DNA from: Pseudarthrobacter naphthalenicus
GTDB lineage: Bacteria; Actinomycetota; Actinomycetes; Actinomycetales; Micrococcaceae
Length of the DNA: 64,000 nucleotides
Reading direction: 5' to 3'
NCBI RefSeq assembly: GCF_029076445.1
Contig: NZ_JARESG010000012.1
Location: 62,001 to 126,000 of the forward strand
This document shows, piece by piece, positions 34,312 to 43,525 of the stretch. Position numbers and translations under genes: made by a program. How positions within the stretch are numbered: position 1 is the first letter of the stretch; each line of letters opens with the position of its first letter. Below the pieces are notes generated by a model that made no database searches, was not told where the DNA came from, and worked only from the letters and a program-made list of their open reading frames with translations.

Positions 34312-35430
34312 TCATTGAGTGGCTGATGCGAGTGAGGTTTCGACGGCGCTGCCGAGGGCCTCGGGGACGTGGATGATGGTGGTGGCGATGGTGCGGGCAG
34401 TGCGTTCGACGCCGATCAGCAGGGACGCGTCGTCCTCCTCGCTCCAGGTCTCGAGCACCCCTGCGGGGGTGCGGAGCCGAAGCCTGCTCCGCGGGGCGTC
34501 GCCGGTGATGCTGCTCAGGACAGTGCCCGGTGTCCGGGCGGCGAGAGTCAGTGCGATGCTTCCGGTGATGGCCAGGGCCGGGTGCGGCTTGCCCATGGAG
34601 AGCATCATGACGCTGACATCGGAGTCCGGGTCCGGCTGGGCCGGGGAGGCAACGATGGCGAGTTTGGGGATGGCGCGGGCGGCGGCGGCAACCGTTGACG
34701 CGAGCCCCATCCGGACCGCAGCCTGGCGACGGATCTGCTCCAGCGTTTCCAGCTGCAGTTCCACCCCTGACGCCCAGCTCCCGTACCGGGAGGGGTCCAG
34801 CCCCAGCTGTTCGGCGCGGACGATCACCACCGGTGCTCCGGCGTCGACCATTGATACTGTCCACCGCGTTCCGCCGGCGGTGATGGTGTCGGTTGCGGAG
34901 CCGGTGGGCAGCAGCTTTCCGGTCGTCTTGCCGGCCGGGTCCTGAAAGCCGAGGCCCACCCGGTAGCCGGGAAAGGCTACGCCCGGCATCTGGGCATCCG
35001 GAACGATCGGCAGCGCCCCCGCGGGGGTGGCCACGCGCTGGATGATGATCTGGCCGGTGTTGGTGTTGCGGGTGACGATCCGGGTGACGTCTCCGCGGGG
35101 GACCACCCAGCCTTTTTCGATGGCGTAAAGCCCCACCACCGCGGAGCAGTTCCCGCAGTTGCTGCCCCAGTCCACCGCTGCCTCTTCGATGCCCACCTGG
35201 GCAAAGGTGAATTCGACGTCGACCTCCGCGTCCGCGGGGCGCCGCAGGATCATCGCCTTGCTGGTGGTCGAGGTTGCCCCGCCGACGCCATCAATCTGCC
35301 GGTAATCAGGGCTCCCGAACAGCCGCGGCAGCAGCTCATCCAGGCTGGTGCGGGTCTGGTCCAGGTGCTCCGTTTCGAAGACCCAGCACTTGCTGGTGCC
35401 TCCGCGCATCCATTCAGCTTCTATCTTCAT
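34312..35430 (-). CDS. PrpF-family isomerase (AcnD accessory / 4-oxalomesaconate tautomerase-like)
   Basis: The 372-residue protein has the two-lobed diaminopimelate-epimerase-like fold of the PrpF family. The N-terminal signature is WMRGGTSKCWVF (family RGGTSKG), then IDGVGGATSTTSKAMIL and the Cys-containing VDWGSNCGNCSAVVGLYAI. The C-terminal lobe has VMMLSMGKPHPALAITGSIA. Members shift double bonds in unsaturated tricarboxylates such as methylaconitate or oxalomesaconate. No prpBCD or gallate genes are nearby, so the substrate is open. It is first in an operon with the MatC-like carrier and divergent from a LysR gene. Confidence 0.87.
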   Translation of the reverse strand: MKIEAEWMRGGTSKCWVFETEHLDQTRTSLDELLPRLFGSPDYRQIDGVGGATSTTSKAMILRRPADAEVDVEFTFAQVGIEEAAVDWGSNCGNCSAVVGLYAIEKGWVVPRGDVTRIVTRNTNTGQIIIQRVATPAGALPIVPDAQMPGVAFPGYRVGLGFQDPAGKTTGKLLPTGSATDTITAGGTRWTVSMVDAGAPVVIVRAEQLGLDPSRYGSWASGVELQLETLEQIRRQAAVRMGLASTVAAAARAIPKLAIVASPAQPDPDSDVSVMMLSMGKPHPALAITGSIALTLAARTPGTVLSSITGDAPRSRLRLRTPAGVLETWSEEDDASLLIGVERTARTIATTIIHVPEALGSAVETSLASATQ

Positions 35431-35671
35431 TGTCTTCCCACATCTCTCGGGTCATGCATTCTGTTCAGGGCGCCTGATAAGAGAATGAGCCGGATCACAT
35501 ATGAAGACAATGTTGGATAAGTAATGGGATATGTAGAGATACTACAATCACTGGCAGATAAGTGCTTAGGATCGGTCCATGACCGCTGTCCTCGTCAAAA
35601 AGTGCCCCTGTAAGCGTGCCGATGCGCGCACGACTGCATAGAATGAACTCCTCTGACAGAAGGGTGAAGCG
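35431..35671. promoter_or_regulatory. Divergent promoter region between prpF-like and lysR-type genes
   Basis: This AT-richer gap of about 240 bases separates divergent genes, the usual binding region of a LysR regulator. It contains three GATAAG hexamers on the same strand at 35476, 35516 and 35557, spaced 40 and 41 bases apart, close to four helical turns. No clear T-N11-A dyad was identified by eye. Confidence 0.45.
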
Positions 35672-36610
35672 TTGCTTAACGATGACAACCAGGATTTATT
35701 CGACATCCGCCGCTTGGCCCTGCTGGTTGAGGTCGTGGAGCAGGGGTCCATCACCGCTGCGGCTGACCTGATGATGTACACGCCGTCGGCCGTTTCCCAG
35801 CAGCTGCGGAAACTGGAACAGGAAGTGGGGCAGCCGCTCCTCAACCGCCGCTCCCGGGGTGTGGTGCCCACCGAGGCGGGCCAGGTGCTGGCCGGGCATG
35901 CCCGCAGGATCATCGGCCAGATGCGGGCGGCGCAGTCCGATCTTGACCAGATCGCCGGGCTGCGGCGCGGCTCCCTGACCGTAGGTACGTTCCCCACGAT
36001 TGCCGGTTCCTTCCTGCCGGTGGTCATCCGCGCCTTCAAGAAGCGGTACCCCGCCATCGGACTCTCGGTGCGCAGCGCCCGCTTTGACGAACTCGTGTCC
36101 GACCTCGAGTCCGGCGTCACCGGACTGTGCCTGCTCTGGGACTATCCCTGGAACCGGTTCCAGGATGATTCCATCCGGATCACCGAGGTCTTCCAGGAGA
36201 GCACCGTCATCCTCGTAGCCCGCGGCCATCCGCTCGCCGGCCGGGACGAGGTGAAGATGGAGGAACTGCGGAAGGAGTCCTGGATAGTCCGCGCGGAGGC
36301 CCACCCCGTGGTCGAAGTCCTGCAGCGTTCAGCGCACGACGCAGGGTTCGAGCCCACCATCGGCTTCCTCGCCAATGACTACCAGGAGGCCCAGGCCATG
36401 GTCAGCGTGGGCATGGGCGTGGCACTGGTGCCCAAGACCGCCGTCGCCCTCCAGCACCCGGACGTGCGGGTCATCAGCCTCGGGGGAGCCGCGCCCATGC
36501 GCCGGGTGCTGCTCGCTCAACGCCAGGACAAGGTGTACGCCCCGGCCGAGGTCGCCTTCCACTCCACCCTCCTGGAAATCGCCCGCGAGCACGCTGGGGA
36601 CTATCTGTAG
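35672..36610 (+). CDS. LysR-family transcriptional regulator
   Basis: The 312-residue product has the LysR winged helix (LALLVEVVEQGSITAAADLM, about 15-34; YTPSAVSQQLRKLEQEVGQP, 36-55; RGVVPTEAGQVLAGHARRI) and a substrate-binding domain beginning GSLTVGTFPTIAGSFLPVVI. Translation begins at TTG after AGAAGGGTG; no better start is visible. It is divergent from the PrpF-MatC operon and probably activates it when the transported carboxylate is present. Confidence 0.88.
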   Translation: MLNDDNQDLFDIRRLALLVEVVEQGSITAAADLMMYTPSAVSQQLRKLEQEVGQPLLNRRSRGVVPTEAGQVLAGHARRIIGQMRAAQSDLDQIAGLRRGSLTVGTFPTIAGSFLPVVIRAFKKRYPAIGLSVRSARFDELVSDLESGVTGLCLLWDYPWNRFQDDSIRITEVFQESTVILVARGHPLAGRDEVKMEELRKESWIVRAEAHPVVEVLQRSAHDAGFEPTIGFLANDYQEAQAMVSVGMGVALVPKTAVALQHPDVRVISLGGAAPMRRVLLAQRQDKVYAPAEVAFHSTLLEIAREHAGDYL

Positions 36611-36710
36611 GGGTCAGAGCGGCGGACCCGTGCGCCATGGACAACCCCCGGCGCCAGGCTTAAAATTGCTGGGCTGGGGACCCCGACAATGGCGTTGGAA
36701 AGGGTTCGCA

Positions 36711-37103
36711 ATGGGCGTTCAGGAAGACGCCGCAGTGGTGCGGCGCGGCTATGAAGCATTCAATTCGGGCGATATTGAAACGCTCAAGGACCTCTTCGCC
36801 CCTGATGCGGTCTGGCGCGTCGGCGGAAGCGGTGGCCTCGCCGGGGTCAAACAGGGGAAAGAGGAGATTCTGGCCTATTTCGGCGAGCTGTTTTCACGGT
36901 CAGGCGGCACGGTAAAAGCTGAGCTTCAGGATGTCATCGCCGGCGAGAGCCATACGGTGGCCCTGCAGACCGCGCAGGCTGAACGGAATGGCCAGTCCCT
37001 GTCTCAGCACGGCGCCTTCGTCTTCACGCTCAGGGACGGCAAAGTCACCGAGGTCAACGAGTTCCAGGAGGACACGGCCAAGACCTCGGAATTTTGGGCC
37101 TAA
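36711..37103 (+). CDS. SnoaL/NTF2-like protein
   Basis: The 130-residue product has the cone-shaped NTF2-like fold: VVRRGYEAFNSGDIETLKDLFAPDAVWRV at the N-terminus, then GKEEILAYFGELF, and the strand pair FVFTLRDGKVTEVNEFQED. Family members include small isomerases, hydrolases and ligand-binding proteins. No active-site pattern decides between them. The ATG at 36711 follows GGAAAGGG. It is a single gene between lysR and the ABC exporter pair. Confidence 0.75.
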   Translation: MGVQEDAAVVRRGYEAFNSGDIETLKDLFAPDAVWRVGGSGGLAGVKQGKEEILAYFGELFSRSGGTVKAELQDVIAGESHTVALQTAQAERNGQSLSQHGAFVFTLRDGKVTEVNEFQEDTAKTSEFWA

Positions 37104-37226
37104 GGGCCAAAATCCGCCCTCCGAGAACTGGCCACTTTTCCCCGGCGGGAACAGGCCCACTTCCCAGCCTCCGGACGTAAACTGACCTCCGCACCACAAA
37201 TCGCGGGACGGAACGTTTGGGGTCTG

Positions 37227-38975
37227 ATGCTCTGGAAACTGCTTGTTGAATACCTGCGGCCGCACCGGCAGCTGCTGATCGCCGTCGTGGTTTTCCAGCT
37301 GGCGCAGTCCATCGCGTCCCTGTACCTGCCCACGCTGAACGCGGACATTATTGATGAAGGTGTGGCCAAGGGCGATACCGGCGTCATCCTCAACCTGGGC
37401 ACCCTGATGCTGGGCATCACCCTGCTGCAGATCATCTGCGCCACCATTGCCGTGTACTTCGGGGCGAAGGCCGCGATGGGCCTGGGCCGGGACCTGCGCG
37501 GCGCGATCTTCGGACGGGTGGGTGAATTCTCGGAACAGGAAGTCACCAAGTTCGGGGCTCCCAGCCTCATCACCCGTTCCACCAACGACGTCCAGCAGGT
37601 CCAGCAGCTGGTGCTGATGTCCGCCACCCTGATGGTGTCCGCTCCGATGCTGGCCATTGGCGGGGTGATCATGGCGGTCCGGCAGGACGTTCAGCTGTCC
37701 TGGCTGATCGCGGTGGCCGTGCCCGCGCTGCTGGTGGGCATCGGCCTGATCATTACCCGCATGGTGCCGCTGTTCCGGAAGATGCAGAAGCGGATCGACA
37801 CCGTGAACCGCGTCCTGCGCGAACAGCTGACCGGCATCCGCGTGGTGCGGGCGTTTGTGCGCGAGGACATCGAGACGGCCCGGTTCGGCCGCGCCAACGA
37901 GGACGTCACAGACACCGCGCTGCGTGCCGGCCGGCTGATGGCGCTCGCGTTCCCCGTGGTGATGCTGGTGCTGAACATCTCCAGCGTGGCCGTGATCTGG
38001 TTCGGCTCCTTCCGGATCGAGGACGGCTCCATGCAGGTGGGCACCCTGATCGCGTTCCTGAGCTACCTGCTGCAGATCCTGATGTCCGTCATGATGGCCA
38101 CCTTCATGGCGGTGATGATCCCGCGCGCCTCGGTGTCCGCGGACCGGATCGGCGAGGTGCTGAACACCGAATCAAGCGTGCGGCCGCCGAAAAACCCCGT
38201 CACCAGTGCCGTGTCACCGGACGGCCGGCGCCGCGGCACGCTGGAAATGCGCGACGTCGGATTCGCCTACCCGGGTGCCGATCAGCCGGTCCTGTCCGGC
38301 ATCAGTTTCACGGCCAAGGCGGGGCAGACGACGGCGATCATCGGCAGCACCGGCTCCGGCAAAACCACGCTGGTGAACCTCATGCCGCGGCTGTTCGACG
38401 CCACCTCCGGTGCGGTGATGATGAACGGGGTGGACGTGCGCGAGCTGCACCCGGACCTCCTCTGGGGCCACATCGGGCTCGTCCCGCAGAAGCCCTACCT
38501 GTTCTCCGGGACCGTCCGCAGCAACCTGCAGTACGGCAAGCCGGACGCCAGCGAGGACGAACTCTGGACGGCACTGGAGATCGCCCAGGCCCGGGATTTC
38601 GTGGAAGAGATGGAGGGCGGCCTGGATGCGGAGATCTCGCAGGGCGGCACCAACGTCTCCGGCGGGCAGCGGCAGCGGCTGGCCATCGCCCGGGCCCTGG
38701 TGAAACGGCCCGAGCTGTACATCTTTGACGACTCCTTCTCCTCCCTGGACACCGGCACGGACGCCCGGCTCCGCCAGGCGCTCAAGCGCAACACCGCCGG
38801 CGCCACCCTGGTGATCATCGCCCAGCGCGTCTCCAGCATCGTGGACGCGGACCAGATCCTGGTGCTCGACAACGGCAGGATCGTGGCGCACGGAACGCAC
38901 CACGAACTGCTGGACACATCCGAAACCTACCGGGAGATCGTCTCCTCCCAGCTGTCAGCGGAGGAAACGGTATGA
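37227..38975 (+). CDS. ABC exporter half-transporter with degenerate ATPase site
   Basis: The 582-residue protein joins six membrane helices (about residues 15-310) to a nucleotide-binding domain. The Walker A motif is IGSTGSGKTTLVNL and the signature VSGGQRQRL is canonical. The residue after the Walker B Asp is Asp, not Glu (YIFDDSFSSLD), and the switch His is Gln (VIIAQRVSSI). These are the marks of the degenerate partner in heterodimeric exporters such as TM287/288. Its stop overlaps the start of the partner gene (ATGA). The substrate is unknown; drugs, lipids or peptides are possible. Confidence 0.92.
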   Translation: MLWKLLVEYLRPHRQLLIAVVVFQLAQSIASLYLPTLNADIIDEGVAKGDTGVILNLGTLMLGITLLQIICATIAVYFGAKAAMGLGRDLRGAIFGRVGEFSEQEVTKFGAPSLITRSTNDVQQVQQLVLMSATLMVSAPMLAIGGVIMAVRQDVQLSWLIAVAVPALLVGIGLIITRMVPLFRKMQKRIDTVNRVLREQLTGIRVVRAFVREDIETARFGRANEDVTDTALRAGRLMALAFPVVMLVLNISSVAVIWFGSFRIEDGSMQVGTLIAFLSYLLQILMSVMMATFMAVMIPRASVSADRIGEVLNTESSVRPPKNPVTSAVSPDGRRRGTLEMRDVGFAYPGADQPVLSGISFTAKAGQTTAIIGSTGSGKTTLVNLMPRLFDATSGAVMMNGVDVRELHPDLLWGHIGLVPQKPYLFSGTVRSNLQYGKPDASEDELWTALEIAQARDFVEEMEGGLDAEISQGGTNVSGGQRQRLAIARALVKRPELYIFDDSFSSLDTGTDARLRQALKRNTAGATLVIIAQRVSSIVDADQILVLDNGRIVAHGTHHELLDTSETYREIVSSQLSAEETV

Positions 38976-40996
38976 GCTCAACCCACCGGCCGCCGTCGTC
39001 CGCTGCTCCCGGAACTGCAGGTGCCCCGAAAGCCGGCAGCGCCGAGGTCATGCGCATCCCACGGCCGCGCGGCGGCCCCGGGCACGGCGGCCCGTTCGCG
39101 GGAATGAACGTCCCGGCCGAGAAGGCAATGAACTTCTGGCCGTCCGCGCGGCGGCTGCTGGGCACGCTGCGGCCGGAATGGCCCTGGCTGATCCTGGTGC
39201 TGGTGATGGGTGTTGGGAGCGTGACGCTCTCGGTGATCGGGCCGCGGCTGCTGGGGGAGGGCACCAACCTGATTTTCGCGGGCGTGGTGTCCAAGCAGCT
39301 GCCGCCCGGCCTGAGCAAGGAGCAGCTGATTGCGCAGCTGCGGGCGGCGGGCGAGAACCAGAAGGCGGACATGCTCACGCCCATGGCGCTGACCCCGGGG
39401 CACGGAATCGATTTCGCGGCGCTGTCCAGCGTGCTGGCGTGGGCGCTGGTGCTGTATGTGCTGGCCTCGGTGTTCATGTGGGTGCAGGCATATGTGCTGA
39501 ACGGCGTGGTGCAGCGGACCGTGTACGGGCTGCGGGAAAAGATCGAGGCGAAGATCAACCGGCTGCCGCTGCGGTATTTCGATTCCGTCCAGCGCGGTGA
39601 ACTGCTGAGCCGGGTGACAAACGACGTGGACAACATCTCCCAGAGCCTGCAGCAGTCCATCAGCCAGGCGGTCACGTCGGTGCTGACGGTGGTGGGGGTG
39701 CTGGTGATGATGGTGATCCTCTCGCCCACCCTGGCGCTGATTGCGCTGGTGACCATCCCGCTGACGCTGGGCATCACGGCGCTGATCGCCAAGCGCTCGC
39801 AAAAGCTGTTCGTGGCGCAGTGGAAGAACACCGGCGAGTTGAACGGGCAGATCGAGGAAACCTACACCGGGCATGCGCTGGTGAAGGTGTTCGGCCGGCA
39901 GCGCGAGGTGGAGGAGCGGTTCCGGCAGAAGAACGTGGAGCTGTATGACGCGAGCTTCGGCGCGCAGTTCATCTCGGGGCTGATCATGCCGGCCATGACG
40001 TTCATCGGGAACCTGGTGTATGTGGGGATCGCGGTGGTGGGCGGCCTGCAGGTGGCGTCCGGGGCCATGCAGCTCGGCGATGTGCAGGCGTTCATCCAGT
40101 ACTCGCGGCAGTTCACCCAGCCCCTGGCGCAGCTGGGGTCCATGGCCAACCTGCTGCAGTCCGGGGTGGCGTCCGCCGAGCGGGTGTTCGAGCTGCTGGA
40201 CACCCCGGAGGAATCCGTTGAACCTGCCCCGTCCACGGGGCCTGCGTTCGGGCGGGGACGGCTGGTGTTTGAGGATGTATCGTTCTCGTATTCGCCGGAC
40301 AAGCCGCTGATCTCGTCGCTGTCCCTGGTGGCGGAGCCGGGGCAGACGGTGGCGATTGTGGGGCCCACCGGGGCGGGGAAGACCACCCTGGTGAACCTGA
40401 TGATGCGGTTCTACGAGATTGATGCGGGGCGGATAACGCTCGACGGCGTCGACATCACCTCGGTGCCGCGCCGTGAGCTGCGCTCGCGGATGGGCATGGT
40501 GCTGCAGGATACGTGGCTGTTCGGCGGCACCATCCGGGACAACATCGCGTACGGCCGGCCAACCGCCTCGGAAGACGAGATTCTGGAGGCCGCGAAGGCC
40601 ACGTACGGGGCCTGGTTCGTGCGCTCCCTGCCCGAGGGCTACGACACGGTGCTGGACGACGAGGCGTCCAACGTGTCCGCGGGCGAGAAGCAGCTGCTGA
40701 CGATTGCCCGGGCATTCCTGGCCCGGCCGTCCGTGCTGATCCTGGACGAGGCGACTTCGTCCGTGGACACCCGGACCGAGGTGCTGGTGCAGAAGGCCAT
40801 GAGTGCTTTGCGGTCCGACCGTACGTCGTTTGTGATCGCCCACCGGCTGTCCACGATCCGCGACGCCGACCTCATCCTGGTGATGGAGGCTGGGCAGATC
40901 GTGGAGCAGGGCACGCACGCTTCGCTGCTGGCTGCCGGCGGGGCCTATGCGCGGCTGTATGAGGCACAGTTCGCTGCTCCGGTGGCGGAGGTTTAG
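38972..40996 (+). CDS. ABC exporter half-transporter with canonical ATPase site
   Basis: The 674-residue partner has a Pro/Gly-rich N-terminal extension of about 60 residues, a membrane domain with a periplasmic insert (about residues 95-145: LSKEQLIAQLRAAGENQKAD) and an ATPase domain. Walker A (VGPTGAGKTTLVNL), Walker B with Glu (LILDEATSS) and the switch His (VIAHRLSTI) are intact, but the signature is VSAGEKQLL instead of LSGGQ. The altered signature faces the degenerate site of the first subunit, leaving one working ATP site. A decayed copy of part of a gene like this one lies at 48905-49145. Confidence 0.92.
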   Translation: MSSTHRPPSSAAPGTAGAPKAGSAEVMRIPRPRGGPGHGGPFAGMNVPAEKAMNFWPSARRLLGTLRPEWPWLILVLVMGVGSVTLSVIGPRLLGEGTNLIFAGVVSKQLPPGLSKEQLIAQLRAAGENQKADMLTPMALTPGHGIDFAALSSVLAWALVLYVLASVFMWVQAYVLNGVVQRTVYGLREKIEAKINRLPLRYFDSVQRGELLSRVTNDVDNISQSLQQSISQAVTSVLTVVGVLVMMVILSPTLALIALVTIPLTLGITALIAKRSQKLFVAQWKNTGELNGQIEETYTGHALVKVFGRQREVEERFRQKNVELYDASFGAQFISGLIMPAMTFIGNLVYVGIAVVGGLQVASGAMQLGDVQAFIQYSRQFTQPLAQLGSMANLLQSGVASAERVFELLDTPEESVEPAPSTGPAFGRGRLVFEDVSFSYSPDKPLISSLSLVAEPGQTVAIVGPTGAGKTTLVNLMMRFYEIDAGRITLDGVDITSVPRRELRSRMGMVLQDTWLFGGTIRDNIAYGRPTASEDEILEAAKATYGAWFVRSLPEGYDTVLDDEASNVSAGEKQLLTIARAFLARPSVLILDEATSSVDTRTEVLVQKAMSALRSDRTSFVIAHRLSTIRDADLILVMEAGQIVEQGTHASLLAAGGAYARLYEAQFAAPVAEV

Positions 40997-41618
40997 AGGC
41001 ACTAGCAATGGGCAGGCCTATGTACTATTCGATTTACTGCGCCACGAGACCTTTGCCGGTCCAAGAATTGGGATCGGTTAACTCTAGTTTTGCCAGGCAC
41101 AACCGACGGAAATGAGTTCGGATGCCGGATTTATGTTCATTTGCTGCGACCTCTCACCCTAGTGAATGACATTGCCTACTCCCGGTTCGAAGGACGCGAG
41201 GGCACATGCGAAAATATCTCGCAGGTACCCCTAATCCGGCTCTTCACGAAGAGCCCCTAATCCTAAATTAGGTAGATCTCCCACTCGCCCCTCCACTTCG
41301 AAGCGCAATAAGATGGCCCCACGGCTCGATTGGATAGTCCGGATTCGACGCCGGCTAAACCGGATGTCAGGGAAGAAGTCCGAATGCTTCATAAACTGAA
41401 ATCAAAGGGAGTCGGTATAGCGGCAATTGAGCCTTGGAAATTCCCGCCTACTAATGGATTTCTGTACAGGTGCCTTTGGTGGGTTCAACGTGTTTAGCCA
41501 GTCTGTGGTCCAAGCCTGCAAATCGGGTACTCACTGAAATTAATCAGCCGCTCCTAGGCCTATTCGGCGTGATAGGGGCAGCTCACCTCTATTTCTTCAA
41601 TGACAGGGAGATCACACC
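40997..41618. other. Long non-coding, AT-richer stretch
   Basis: No convincing gene is visible in these 620 bases, which are clearly less GC-rich than the flanks. Notable are a stem GGCTCTT-CACG-AAGAGCC at 41238-41255 bracketed by a 10-base direct repeat CCCCTAATCC (41228 and 41254) and followed by CCTAAT-CCTAA-ATTAGG. These may form a terminator for the ABC exporter operon or a regulatory RNA structure. The rest shows nothing recognisable. Confidence 0.5.
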
Positions 41619-41993
41619 ATGTCGGCACTTTCTAAGAAAATTGCATCGTTAGTCCTCACTTTGACCGCCGCCGTAGGCGGAACATTGTTGCTGTCGGGCG
41701 GTGCAGCTAATGCGGCACCGAATCAGTCCCAGGGAGCTTTTGTTATCAAAGGACTTATCTGCAGTGGCTCAGGTTATCAAGGTCCCTTTGTGGTTACCGA
41801 CCAAAGTCAGGTCGTTGTTACCCCAAGCGGAAACACAAAGTTGACTTGTCACTTTGATGGCCCCACGGTGTCGCAGACGGTCAATGACAAAGGCTTCCTT
41901 TGTGGCACATGCTTGGGTGCTACATATGACTCGCACTTCGTTTATACGAAAAGCGGGCATGGAACTCTCACGTGCTACCTCCACTCCTCCTAG
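41619..41993 (+). CDS. Small secreted Cys-containing protein
   Basis: The 124-residue product starts after a GGGAGA ribosome binding site with a Lys-led signal peptide (KKIASLVLTLTAAVGGTLLL) and a likely ANAAP cleavage site near residue 33. The mature part has five Cys (LICSG, LTCHF, LCGTCLG, LTCYL) and is rich in Gly, Thr and Ser, so an extracellular beta-rich, disulphide-bonded fold is likely. It lies in the AT-richer patch and uses rarer AT-ending codons, which suggests acquisition by transfer. The family is not recognised. Confidence 0.68.
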   Translation: MSALSKKIASLVLTLTAAVGGTLLLSGGAANAAPNQSQGAFVIKGLICSGSGYQGPFVVTDQSQVVVTPSGNTKLTCHFDGPTVSQTVNDKGFLCGTCLGATYDSHFVYTKSGHGTLTCYLHSS

Positions 41994-42234
41994 CTGGCTC
42001 GGCATCTGGGAGTCGCGCCCCTAATTAGATCTTGGTTCTAGAATTGCATACTTCTGTTGGACTGCTGGCAAGCGCTTGTGGCGAATAGGACTAGCGGGAA
42101 GGAATCGGTGAACGGATGCCTGAGAAGGGCGTCGGGCTTCCGCCCCCGCAGCCCCTTTCTTTTGTCCTCAAAGTGCTTGCTACAGCGAACCCTCCCGCTC
42201 GACTGATGTGCACAGGCTTGAAGGAACGCCGGAG

Positions 42235-42777
42235 TCAGATCCAGTAGGTGGGGTAGGTGGATCCGCGAAGCTTGGACCCAAGGATGCCGAAACCGACGAG
42301 GACGCAGGCAGCGATGCCGACGCACACCACAAACGACACCTGGCCTGTGGTGGACATGGTGCCGATGACTGCTGTGGCGGCTGCGGGTGAATGCGGCATT
42401 CTCAGCAACATCGTCGCTCCGATGGCCATGCCGCCGGCAATCGCCGCAGCCCAGACCGAGTGGCTGACCAAACCCATGCCCACACCGAGCGCGGCGGAAA
42501 CAACCTGGCCCCCGATGACGCTCCGGGGTTGGGCGAGGGGCAAGTGGGGTACCCCGGCCATGAGTGCCATGGAGGCGGCCATCGGAGGGACCAGCAGGAG
42601 GTGGCCTGATAGCTGACCCAGCAGAACGAGGCTGCCCAGAGCAACCATGCTGATAAGGGTCGCCGCAACCAGGGTTGCAGCCGGCGGCCGGCAGGGAGCC
42701 TGGGAGGACCAACGCGAACGGGCCGTGGGGAAGGCGGCAGAGGACGCTGTTGGCCGGTCAGAACTGGTAACCGGCAT
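42235..42777 (-). CDS. HPP-family integral membrane protein
   Basis: The 180-residue product has four predicted membrane helices and the family blocks LLVPPMAASMALMAGVPHLP (with the PPMAAS pattern), LAQPRSVIGGQVVSAALGVG and HSPAAATAVIGTM, which define the HPP family. Members have been linked to nitrite transport in cyanobacteria and plants, but most are uncharacterised. The ATG at 42777 follows AGGAAAAC. A long N-terminal tail (about 30 residues, Ser/Ala-rich) precedes helix 1. It is just downstream of the GntR-Cache pair. Confidence 0.82.
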   Translation of the reverse strand: MPVTSSDRPTASSAAFPTARSRWSSQAPCRPPAATLVAATLISMVALGSLVLLGQLSGHLLLVPPMAASMALMAGVPHLPLAQPRSVIGGQVVSAALGVGMGLVSHSVWAAAIAGGMAIGATMLLRMPHSPAAATAVIGTMSTTGQVSFVVCVGIAACVLVGFGILGSKLRGSTYPTYWI

Positions 42778-42823
42778 GAGGTTTTCCTGACGTTGCTGAA
42801 GGTTTGGGCACGCCGCCGACTGG

Positions 42824-43525
42824 CTAGCGGCTGCAGAGCAAGGAGAATTCGAGGTGCGGCACATCGATCGGAATCACCATTTTGTCGCTTGGCGTGGTGC
42901 GAAGCCTTTCGCCGACGAGGTACGCACCGGAATTCCCGACGACCACGCGGCCGCTTCCGTTGAGCAGCGCGGCGTCTCCTGGGATAGCCCGTAGGACGGG
43001 CATGAATATTTCTTCCAGTTTTCTGATGCGGATGTCGCAGCCGGCCACCCCTGCGAACTTTTCGTCAAGTTGTATGGGGGCGGAGTAGGTGAGGATGTAT
43101 TCATCCAACCCCAGGTAGTCCACATACGGACCCCACCCCGCCGGCTCCCCTGTGTGGTGGGCCGAGGCGAAGAAAGGCATGTTCTGATAGTCGTAGAACC
43201 GTTCGCCGCCCGGTGTCAGGTCAAATTCCAGTTTTTCAACGGCATGGTCGCGTTTGATCCACCACTCGAGGCCGCCGTCGCTGCCTGTGACGGCTTCTGC
43301 GGAAAAAATGACTCCTGTCCCCACAACGAAACCATGTGATTCCAAGAACTGCTTGGACAAGTCCTCGAGGTTTGACAGGTCGCGCGGCGTGACATTGAGG
43401 GGACTTCGGCGGTCTGACCAGAGTGCGGTTGTTTGTCCTGCGAATTTCTGGACATCGACGCCGAGCGCCCTCATCCATGCAGCAATTTCGGCGGCAGCTT
43501 GGTCTGCAGGGGTAGTAGTCGTCAT
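42824..43525 (-). CDS. Cytosolic Cache/PDC-like sensor domain protein
   Basis: The 233-residue protein has no signal peptide or membrane helix but shows the pattern of a Cache (PDC) ligand-binding domain: YDYQNMPFFASAHHTGEPAG, WGPYVDYLGLDEYILTYSAP (the strand pair around the ligand pocket), FAGVAGCDIRIRKLEEIFMP, and a smaller C-terminal part with LLNGSGRVVVGNSGAYLVGE. Cache domains normally sit outside the cell, so a stand-alone cytosolic form is unusual. It overlaps the GntR gene by four bases (ATGA), implying that it senses the same metabolite or helps the regulator. Confidence 0.72.
   Translation of the reverse strand: MTTTTPADQAAAEIAAWMRALGVDVQKFAGQTTALWSDRRSPLNVTPRDLSNLEDLSKQFLESHGFVVGTGVIFSAEAVTGSDGGLEWWIKRDHAVEKLEFDLTPGGERFYDYQNMPFFASAHHTGEPAGWGPYVDYLGLDEYILTYSAPIQLDEKFAGVAGCDIRIRKLEEIFMPVLRAIPGDAALLNGSGRVVVGNSGAYLVGERLRTTPSDKMVIPIDVPHLEFSLLCSR

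Noticed and set aside
38978..41008. 676-residue frame antisense to the second ABC exporter gene
   Set aside because: Its translation is His/Arg/Gln-rich without domains and lies fully opposite a gene with intact Walker and signature motifs.
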